24,762 bases of DNA, taken from contig BBCS01000018.1 in NCBI GenBank assembly GCA_001316125.1, positions 1 through 24,762 of the forward strand, read 5' to 3'. Each line of letters begins with the position of its first letter. The first letter of the stretch is position 1. The notes under the pieces were generated by a model. That model ran no database searches and was not told the DNA's origin. It worked only from the letters and a program-made list of their open reading frames with translations. Made by a program: the position numbers and the translations under genes. The stretch is from Vulcanisaeta distributa JCM 11213 (GTDB lineage Archaea; Thermoproteota; Thermoprotei; Thermoproteales; Thermocladiaceae). Positions 17,561 through 24,762 of the stretch are shown here, piece by piece.

Positions 17561-18550
17561 CCATGAGTATGGAGCCGTAGCCGTACTCCTTGAACAGCCC
17601 TATATGGCTCCTGGGCCTCTTTAACTTAACCACAGTGCCCGGCGGTATGGCTGGGTATACGGGCCTCCTGCACCTGGCGGCTTCGCTAAAGCCTAGGGAT
17701 GTTACAGATACCCTCTGCTTAACGCCTCCGTCGGTTAAGAGCCCGTAGACCAGCTCAACGTCGCCATCGACTTCTTCAACGTCCACGAGCGGTGGATCCC
17801 CCCCCGTGAAGGCGACTGGGCTTAGGACGACGCCATAGGCCCCCTCCTGATTCACGTCACCACCGGCGGTTATCTCGATAATGGCCTGCCTACCCTCGCC
17901 GCCGAACCTCATGGTTCGCCTAACGCCCACAAGCCCATCCTCACCCCCCCTCAACCTGACTACGTACTCGTAGCCCCCCCAACCCTCCACGGCATCCCTA
18001 CGCTCATCCCCCCCAGCCCCCCCCTCACCCTTACGGACCCTGTATAGCCAGGTGAACCTCTGCCTATACATGAAACCCGGCTTAGCCGTGCCCGTGAACC
18101 TCTCCCTATCCATGGCTATGCCAACCTTCTCAATGGACCCAAACCTAAGCAACTCCCCACCGAGGAGTCCACCTAGGCAATCCCTGGCGCAGTTCATGTT
18201 AACCACCCTGTCCACGTAATCCCTAGCCCTATCGATGGGCACCAGGGTATCCTCGGCAATGAAGTACCGCTTACCTTCAACAACCGCCAACGGCCCCCAC
18301 AGCATATCCAACCCCATCCCATCCTTAGCTTTCTTCAGCGAGTCAAGGCAGTTGGTTAACCCCCTGCAGGCTGCAGATGGATGAATTGCCCGTCACTTCA
18401 CAGTACAGGTTGGCCAGTAGGCCAATCACGGTACTGGGCAGTGGGGGGCGTGGAGTGAGTGGCTGTGGTGATTACGTCAACGCCGCCGGCCATGCCCCTG
18501 GTCAGGTGGGGGGGCGCCTCTATTGGCTTTATCAATAGCCTAAGGGTCAT
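17553..18550 (-). CDS. cmr3: Cmr3, type III-B RAMP subunit (two frameshifts)
   Basis: Cmr3 is the RAMP protein that binds the crRNA 5' tag next to Cas10 in the Cmr complex. It starts with ATG (MTLRLLIKPIEAP) overlapping the cmr2 stop (ATGA), continues PLPSTVIGLLANLYCEV, then LWGPLAVVEG, KPGFMYRQRFTWLYRV, and ends with RRPVYPAIPPGTVVKL and EYGYGSILMVK, typical of Cmr3. About 332 residues. The frame breaks at the six-base run 18443-18448 and at C5 18360-18364 (four restore the frame into NCLDSLKK). Several G7/G8 runs on the coding strand add Gly in frame in the middle of the protein. Confidence 0.87.
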
Positions 18551-21500
18551 GGCAATCGCCTCAGTATGTTAATCACGTTTATTAAATTACCTGCATAATC
18601 ATACCCATACGTCCTTAAACCATCAACCATGCGCGACGTTAAGTCATCGATCACCGAGACGAGCCTAGTGTTATTGCCGATAACGTACCTAACGATATCC
18701 TCCATTAAACCAGCCTTACCCCCGCTCCTTAACCTTATCGTAGGCGTCCTTAAACCTTTCAAAGTCATTGGGGGTTGTGGTGCTTAGTAGGCCTGAGTAC
18801 AGGTAACTCATGACCCTCCTCAAGTCCTCAATACCCCCCCTAATCGCGCGTCCATCAATCGGCCTAATTGGCAGTACCGAGACCCCCCCACTAGTCCTCG
18901 AACTACTTACAACCATGGAATCCTTATTGAAGGACGCCCACTTAGTCTCCTTAGCGTGTTTCTCAAGGACCTCGCCGGCCTCCACGTATTCCGTGGAGAA
19001 TATGTCGAGAATGTGCGTGAACCTAATCGAGTAGCTCTGCCCATAGGCCGCCAGGACAGGTACCACGTATTGGCCGGCCCTATGGAAGAAGGCGACATCC
19101 CCCATCCAAGCCCCCCCAGTAAATCCTCCTGGCACTCCCAACTAGCTTAAGCGCCACCTCGATGGGCGCTAACGCGGTCACGTCATCACCACCCATGTAG
19201 ATCGGCATGGCGTTCATGCTCATGGCTGCGTAGAGGGCTTTGAGTGAGGTCACGGTAAGTGACCTGGTTATCGCAAATTTATAGGCAGGTGATACTGGGA
19301 TCCTCTGTAACTTCTTACCATTCTTAATAACGGTGAAGTATGGGGACTGCTCAATCTCCTTAAGTAAGTCGATTTGCTTATTAATATCATCACTAAACTC
19401 TTTAACGTCACCATCAACGTTCCCTTTATCATTAAGCATGTTTGTATAGAGGTTCCTTAACTCATTGAAGTAGTTAGGGAGTAAGCCATTATGTATGTCA
19501 CCGATTGAGTCTCCATCACCCCTCACTATGGCATACGTGAAGTGGAACATCAGGAACCTCCCAACAATATTAGTCATACACACCACCTTGGCTTCACTAT
19601 CATTAATAGCGCCGCATACGTCGTCCACTATGGACTCATTAACAAGCTTACCGTAAACATCCCTAACCAGGTTAACGTTACTTAGAGCTTGATCAAGGCA
19701 GTCCTCGGTTAGTTTCCTAATGGTCTCGGGGGGGTTTCCGCAGGTTTCGCCTACGCATATGTCTTCAATGTCCCTGGGCGGCTCCTTATTAATGTAATAG
19801 AGTACTTGCCCGCAATTGCCCGTATTGAAGACCCCCCCGCTGAGTAGGTCTCTTATGGAGTAGAGGTACCTGGCCGCGACGTCTTCCGTGCTTTCAAAAC
19901 CAAGTTTAAACACGTTTCTTAACCCCCCCATGTATATGACCCTCTTGGCCAGGTCTGTTGGACTTAGGGCTTCCCCCCCTGGCTTGAAGGTACTTACTAA
20001 CGTGGCTATCTTCATGGCCAAGTCGCCCTGGCCTGGCCCGAGAATTTTCAACCACTGGTCAACACTCAATGCGCAGATTATGGGTTGGTTACTCACCTTA
20101 GGTAGTTGGTTCACTATGTTACCTAGGTTTAGGATTTGGATTAAGTCGCAGGAGGTGTCTGGATCGTAGCATAGGTTACCGTTTGGGTCTATGACCTTGC
20201 CGAACTTAACCACCGCTGGTGCGTCCGGGTTTAATGTGCTTGGTATCCAGCTACCACCCCCTCGTATATTTGGTTAGGTTAATTAGTGGCGAACCGTCCC
20301 TATCAAACCAGGAACCCGCCATGGGTAGCCTACGCCCCCCCTCCTCATCACGTAACTTCCTCTTAACATCGTTACTCACCATTAGGTAGTCGAAGAGAAG
20401 CATCTCACGGCACTCACCATCATTAATACCTAGTTTCTTCAGGAGATCGTCGCTTAATGGGCATGGCACGTTATCAACCTTAACATCATCATTAGAGTTC
20501 GGCCCAACGCTCAATACACCAATCCTAAGGGGTAGCTGAAGCTTGATTAAGTTCTCATCCCTTAGTCTCTCAAGTAATTTAATTACAAATTCATAATTAG
20601 ACTTAGACTGCCGTTCATTCACCTCCATAGACTCCTGCTTATCTGCCTTTAAGAACTCGAAGGACTCATTAACTACGCAATTCAACGCCTTAGTAAAGTT
20701 ACTCCTCAACTCATTAATTATGTAGTCCTTAGTTAGTTCAACACCCTCCGGGGGCGTGTCTTGGTAGGATTAATTGAAAGGACTCACCTATGAATGCGAC
20801 CTGAAGTGCGTCACTAAGTAGTTCCAATCTATTAACTTCCTTAGACGTTCCAACGAGGAATGCGCTGATGGCGCCCATCAACCTATTGAGTATAGCCTCT
20901 AAACCCTCATCGAGCCTCTCACTCTTATTAAGTACATGGATTAATTTCTTAAACACCGCGCACGAGTCACACCTATCTGCATCACTGAGACTTAGGGCCG
21001 TCACTAGGAATGCGTAGTAGAGCGGATTCAACCTCGCCGTGGGCCTAATCAGTATGTCCGGACCAAAGCGCCAAATAAGTGGCCAGAGCGTTAACCAGAC
21101 CACCATCGACAACGCCCAACTACTCGCCCACAGTCCCCAGACCTCCTGCTGGATGCTATGAAGTGTTGAACGCCGGGTATGTCACCGATTACGTAGTAGC
21201 CACCAACGAGCCTTCCATAATCATCGACCCAGTTGGATATCATTGCCGATGCGTAGACGTGGTCAAACACGTCGTGGTTGGTGCCCTGGTGTCTGCGGGG
21301 CTCGGTGGTAAACCTCGCGCTGCCCAGTATGACTCGTAGGCTGCGTAGAAGAAGTTGTAGAGGGCCCTGGGTCATTTCCATAATTCCTCACCAACCTTGA
21401 AATATCCTCCTTAAGGTCTTTCACATATCCATTAACCTCATTCTCGATGGCGTTATAGTCCGGGGGGGTTATTCCCTCGTATTTATGCCTTGGGTTGAAT

Positions 21501-21784
21501 ATGTTTACGAGCATTAACCTCCTGTACACGTAGTTCGAAGTGGCGGGCTTGAGGAAGACCCACCTATCGAAGGATGAGGCAAGCCTATCGGACTTCACAA
21601 CCTTACTATGGCTTAGGTCCAGCACGCCACCGCCGAAGACCGTGCCCCTAAATATTTCCTCATAGATTCTCTTAGCCTCATCAACGTGATTTAATTTATT
21701 AATGATTAGCCAGGCCTTGTTGGGTGGGTCGTGCATTAAGACCCAGAGCTTAATCCTGAAGTAATTCTCAGCAATGTTCTGCAT
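18547..21784 (-). CDS. cmr2: Cmr2/Cas10, type III-B large subunit (multiple frameshifts)
   Basis: Cas10 is the signature subunit of type III systems. Its HD domain cuts DNA and its Palm domains make cyclic oligoadenylates once target RNA is bound. Six frames (21784 down to 18547) join to about 1080 residues, normal for crenarchaeal Cmr2. The N-terminus MQNIAENYFRIKLWVLMHDPP has the HD pair at 18-19 and later SDRLASSFDRW. A CDSC motif near 20975 may be part of a zinc site. MPIYMGGDDVTALAP, the cyclase GGDD, is encoded at 19182-19193, near residue 865. The C-terminal part reads AWMGDVAFFHRA. The joint before AWMGD has a G7 run (three or six would keep the frame). ATG 21784 has AGGTGAT 8 bases upstream. 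Confidence 0.93.
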
Positions 21785-21792
21785 CCCTAATA

Positions 21793-21799
21793 ATCACCT
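21793..21799 (-). promoter_or_regulatory. Shine-Dalgarno site of cmr2
   Basis: AGGTGAT on the minus strand, 8 bases before ATG 21784. This shows a leadered transcript, unlike the leaderless genes in this window, and fixes the start. Confidence 0.6.
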
Positions 21800-21858
21800 A
21801 GCTAACCCGTATTACCGAGGGGGGGTGAATTATTAAGTATTACCGGAGTCAGGTAAAG

Positions 21859-21866
21859 CTTTAAAG
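21859..21866 (+). promoter_or_regulatory. TATA box of the cmr4 operon
   Basis: CTTTAAAG centred 26 bp before the ATG at 21888. It drives cmr4-cmr5-cmr1 and the gene after them, divergently from cmr2-cmr3. The 103-bp gap also carries a G7 run at 21821-21827. Confidence 0.6.
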
Positions 21867-21887
21867 GTGATTATCGAGGAATAACTA

Positions 21888-22884
21888 ATGAGCGCGACCC
21901 AGCCCACGCAGCAATCAACCAATAAGAGGGTTGCAGAGTTATTATTCATTTACTCATTAACGCCGACGCACCCAGGGACGGGTAGGGGGGGTGGTGAGAT
22001 TATTGATCTACAGGTCCAGCGTGACGAGTTCGACATACCGGTAATATGGGCGAGCGGGTTAAAGGGGGGGTCTTCAGGAGCAACTTCACGCTAAGGTGTG
22101 GCGGTAATGACGCATGCAGGAATAAGGTCAAGGCTATTTTCGGCCTGAGGCGGGGGGGTCGCAGGAGGTCTCGGACTACGCATCCTCAGTGGTCTTCCTA
22201 GACGCCAGGCTCCTCCTAATACCGGCAAGGTCACTGAGGGGCGTGTGGACCTACGTAACATCGCCGCACCTACTCAATTACTACCTAACATACCTCGAGG
22301 CCCTGGCGGAATATAGCAAGAATTTCGAAGAATTGAGCAGTAAATTAACTGAATTAGTTAATAATGCTAAGTCGGATGCATTAGGCACAACTGCAATTGC
22401 TAATAGCGACCGAATTACTGTGGGTAATAAGGTAGTGCTTAATGAGCTTGAATTCAATTTTAAGAAGGATGATAAAAACATGACACAGAAGCTCTTAGAC
22501 GTAATACCGAATAATGACTTGAAGAATAAGGTATCGCAGGCAGGTGTAGTGTTTGTCAGTGATGATGTTATCAGGGAAATTATTAAGAGAAGCCTAATCG
22601 TTCAGGCTAGGGTAAGAATCAACTATGAGACAAAGACGGTGGCGCATGGTGCATTATGGGAAGAAGAGTATCTACCACAATTCACAATCATGGTGTCAGG
22701 GCTAATATGCAGTGGTATGAGAAGATCCCTAGACAAGATTAACGATGAGACCGTTAAGAAGGAGTTGGAAAAGCTTAAGGAGCCTAATGACGTATGCCGT
22801 GAGTTACGTAACGTAAATTCACTAATGCTGGGCGGCAAGGAGACAGTAGGTAAGGGCCTAGTCAAGCTCTGGTGGTACCCATGA
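21888..22884 (+). CDS. cmr4: Cmr4, type III-B target-RNA nuclease and backbone (two frameshifts)
   Basis: Cmr4 (Cas7 family) forms the Cmr filament and cuts target RNA at 6-nt steps. The N-terminus has IYSLTPTHPGTGRGGGEIID with the expected catalytic Asp (residue 40) followed by LQVQRDEFDIPVIWASGLKG, the family hallmark. Later parts read SSVVFLDARLLLIPARSLRGV and a C-terminal GGKETVGKGLVKLWWYP. About 331 residues. The frame breaks at G7 22064-22070 (five G restore LKGVFRSNFTLRC) and at 22144-22145 (three C restore IFGPEAGSQEV). ATG 21888 fits the TATA box; the stop overlaps the cmr5 start. Confidence 0.93.
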
Positions 22885-23375
22885 GCATTGGACAGGTTAA
22901 AGATGAGGCATTAAGCTTAGCTATTGAATGCGTGGAAGCGTTAAATACAGTATTTCGTAATAATGATGGTATTAAACAGAGATTCAGAGCTAGGTGTAAC
23001 GATAGTCTCATTTACCTATATTACAATGGCATTAGCTACACATTAAGCTTCATACTATCTAAATCTAGTGATAAGAATATGAGCGGCTTTGATAAGTTGA
23101 GTCTTGCATTAAGTAAAGAGGCTATACAGGACGTATTTATGAAGCTAAATACCGCCGGCGGCGTCAGTGATGAGGCATATGGGTTATACGGTGTTTGTCT
23201 CATTAAGGCCCTAATAAGGCTTGGTATAATCACTGAAGCAAATTCCATTCTTGACGTTTTAAAGCAACTTAATGATGCCAATCTTGAAATAGTTGCGAGT
23301 AGTAAATTATTGATGTTTGCCGAGTGGTTAAAGAGGCTTGCTGAGGCATCAATTAAGAAGCCTGGAGGTGGTTAA
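22881..23375 (+). CDS. cmr5: Cmr5, type III-B small subunit
   Basis: Cmr5 is the small helical subunit that lines the minor filament of the Cmr complex. The 164-residue frame is intact, begins MSIGQVKDEALSLAIECVEA at an ATG overlapping the cmr4 stop (ATGA), and is almost all alpha-helical by composition. It includes YYNGISYTLSFIL and YGLYGVCLIKALIRLG, similar to other Cmr5 proteins. It lacks long G/C runs, which may be why it escaped frameshifts. The assignment rests on size, fold and position between cmr4 and cmr1. Confidence 0.82.
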   Translation: MSIGQVKDEALSLAIECVEALNTVFRNNDGIKQRFRARCNDSLIYLYYNGISYTLSFILSKSSDKNMSGFDKLSLALSKEAIQDVFMKLNTAGGVSDEAYGLYGVCLIKALIRLGIITEANSILDVLKQLNDANLEIVASSKLLMFAEWLKRLAEASIKKPGGG

Positions 23376-23376
23376 G

Positions 23377-24532
23377 ATGGCCTATGTTGAATTAGACCTA
23401 GAGACCACCACGCCGCCACGATTCGGCTCTTTTAACCCTAATGAGATTGATAAGGATTACCCAATAAGGCCTAGTGAGGTTAAGGGCCTTTGGCGCTGGT
23501 GGGCCAGGGCCTGGTAGCTGGTGCCTTATTCGATCAGGGTCTCCTTCACGGCATCCAGGATAGAGATGTATTAAGGAGACCGAGTGACCGTGAGGCTGAG
23601 TCCATTTCGAAGATTGTTGGGCTAAGCCTGGGCCTTGGATATGCGGGTCAGAGGGATTCTAAGGCATCATGCTTTCAAATTAACGCAATTTCCCAAATTA
23701 ATACCACGGAAAATACCACGGAACCGTGGTTTCAAATTAATGCACATATAGCGATTGATGAGCATATTCCATGTGAATTAAGTGACGATGCCGTTAAGGC
23801 GGCCTTAGGTGCATTAAGCCTTGCCCTGAGGCTATCATGCTCGGTAAGGGCAGTAGGAGGGGTTTCGGTTGCCTAGATATAAGGTCAGTCAGTGGGAAAT
23901 ATTCCTCATTATTTGATCCAACAAGGCCAATTAGTGAGGTGATTAATGAGGTAACCGCGCATGTTAGAAATGTGGTTAATAAAGCTATTAATGAGGATAA
24001 GCATGGGTTTAAGCAGATACAGGCAACTAAAGGTAAGGACTGTAAATTACCCCCCCCAATGCCCATTGTTTCTAAAGCCGAATTCACTAAATGCATTCAC
24101 AATTATACCTGTAATTTAGGTAAGTTATATGCGTTTCAGGTGCTGGAGCTGGGTAAAGGTAGTAACGCCTTAAACACTTTCCATAACATCTTCTCCAGCT
24201 TAAGGAATCAATTAGCCAATAATGTGTGGGTGCTTGGTTTACCAAGCCGTAGAATAATCAGTAATGTAAAAAGGAGAGCATCACCCATGATCCTCGCTGT
24301 ACATAAGGATCAGAGCTACCTATCAGTCTTCCTATCTGCCGACTGGCCCAGGGAACTCACATGGAGGGGGGGCGCTGCCCGTCAAAGAATAAATGACTCT
24401 GATGTGGTTGAAAGAATAAATGACTCTGATGTGGTTGACGCAATGTGCATAGCGTTAAACGGGTTCCTTAACTACGCGAATAGGCAGGGAATTAAGGTGA
24501 CGCTCATATGGCCACGAAACCAGACGAAATAA
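23377..24532 (+). CDS. cmr1: Cmr1, type III-B RAMP subunit (two frameshifts)
   Basis: Cmr1 sits at the 3' end of the crRNA in the Cmr complex. The start MAYVELDLETTTPPRFG follows GGAGGTGG by five bases. IRPSEVKGLWRWWARAL and LGKGSRRGFG are the two hallmarks of the family. About 385 residues. The frame breaks at 23510-23511 (three C restore ARALVAGALFDQ) and at 23840 (two C restore CLGKGSRRGFG). A C8 run adds a Pro near KLPPPMP. A perfect 27-bp tandem duplication near the end repeats INDSDVVE. The last 25 bases overlap the next gene. Confidence 0.92.
24384..24437 (+). repeat. Perfect 27-bp tandem duplication in cmr1
   Basis: Bases 24384-24410 are repeated exactly at 24411-24437. The unit is nine codons, so the frame is kept and the peptide RINDSDVVE occurs almost twice. 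Complete identity points to a recent event or an assembly duplication. Confidence 0.95.
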
Positions 24533-24762
24533 ACATTATCAGCCACATTAGGCGGGAGTTCATTAAATGGGTCCAGGAGGCCGGCGCAGGCAGTGTACAG
24601 GCGAGGACTAGTATGAGGCGTAAGCGTGGTGGCCAGGGTTCAGCAATTAACGTTAGAAGGTATATTAACGAGAGGGCTAAGGAGTTGATGAAAAAATTGG
24701 CTGAAGAATATTCATGCGATAACCTGAACGGGTTAATGAAGCGTGTCGACAATTATATTACC
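24508..24762 (+). CDS. Probable Cmr6, N-terminal part only
   Basis: The frame opens at an ATG seven bases after AGGTGA and runs 85 codons to the window edge. It starts MATKPDEINIISHIRREFIK and is rich in basic and helical segments (RRYINERAKELMKKLAEEY). I see no family motif in this part. Cmr6 is the one core Cmr subunit not yet accounted for after cmr2, 3, 4, 5 and 1, and cmr1 overlaps this gene by 25 bp, so cmr6 is the likely identity. An accessory gene is possible. The key RAMP segments would lie beyond the window. Confidence 0.5.
   Translation, partial: MATKPDEINIISHIRREFIKWVQEAGAGSVQARTSMRRKRGGQGSAINVRRYINERAKELMKKLAEEYSCDNLNGLMKRVDNYIT

Noticed and set aside
6591..22070. Phase variation of cas genes through G tracts
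   Set aside because: Tracts occur in nearly every gene and in noncoding DNA with the same length. Breaks also lie at short A, T and C runs, which fits error or general instability better than evolved switching.
1..24762. Window as a complete circular element, joining the right-end gene to the left-end RAMP tail
   Set aside because: The joined frame reads into a stop after five codons, and the central RAMP segments of a Cmr6 would be missing, so the ends belong to different genes.
1..24762. tRNA, rRNA, transposase genes or insertion-sequence ends
   Set aside because: I looked for these and saw none; no transposase-like motifs or terminal inverted repeats with target duplications were found.

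Overview
The window looks archaeal, most likely a hyperthermophilic crenarchaeon of the Thermoproteales (Vulcanisaeta/Caldivirga type; the placement is inference). The evidence is a complete type I-A Cas set with Csa1, Csa3 and Csa5, a type III-B Cmr set, heavy AGG/AGA arginine use, TATA boxes about 26 bp upstream of start codons (leaderless mRNAs), and AGGTGAT Shine-Dalgarno sites inside operons. Almost the whole window is a composite CRISPR-Cas island.

Layout. 1-179: C-terminus of a Cmr6-like RAMP protein from a type III module lying mostly outside the window. 240-1667: a P-loop ATPase followed by a small protein with a faint nuclease-like pattern. 1740-2350: one or two unrecognised genes. 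2357-4983: a CRISPR array of 39 repeats, counting one decayed repeat at the old end, transcribed leftwards. 4984-5311: leader and shared intergenic region. 5312-7994: adaptation genes csa1, cas1, cas2, cas4. 7958-8678 (minus): CARF regulator csa3. 8853-15193: interference operon csa5, csa2/cas7, cas5, csa4/cas8a2, cas3', cas3''. 15216-16606 (minus): a second P-loop ATPase with a small partner gene. 16715-17560: cas6. 17553-21784 (minus): cmr3 and cmr2/cas10. 21888-24762: cmr4, cmr5, cmr1 and the start of a probable cmr6.

How it works together (inference). One array and one Cas6 could supply crRNAs to both the I-A Cascade (DNA targeting through Cas3'/Cas3'') and the Cmr complex (RNA targeting through Cmr4; Cas10 keeps its HD and GGDD motifs, so DNase and cyclic oligoadenylate activity are plausible). 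Csa3 carries a CARF domain and a winged helix. It could link Cmr signalling to adaptation and I-A expression.

Data quality dominates the reading. Nearly every gene is split by frameshifts. Most of those I could resolve sit at homopolymers where the protein calls for four bases and the sequence has three or five. Separately, G/C runs of exactly 7 (some of 8) are very abundant on both strands, in genes, spacers and intergenic DNA, while runs of 6 are nearly absent. They often add one Gly or Pro to conserved motifs, including helicase motif VI of Cas3'. I therefore give gene spans joined across frameshifts and treat the breaks as probable sequence errors rather than decay.
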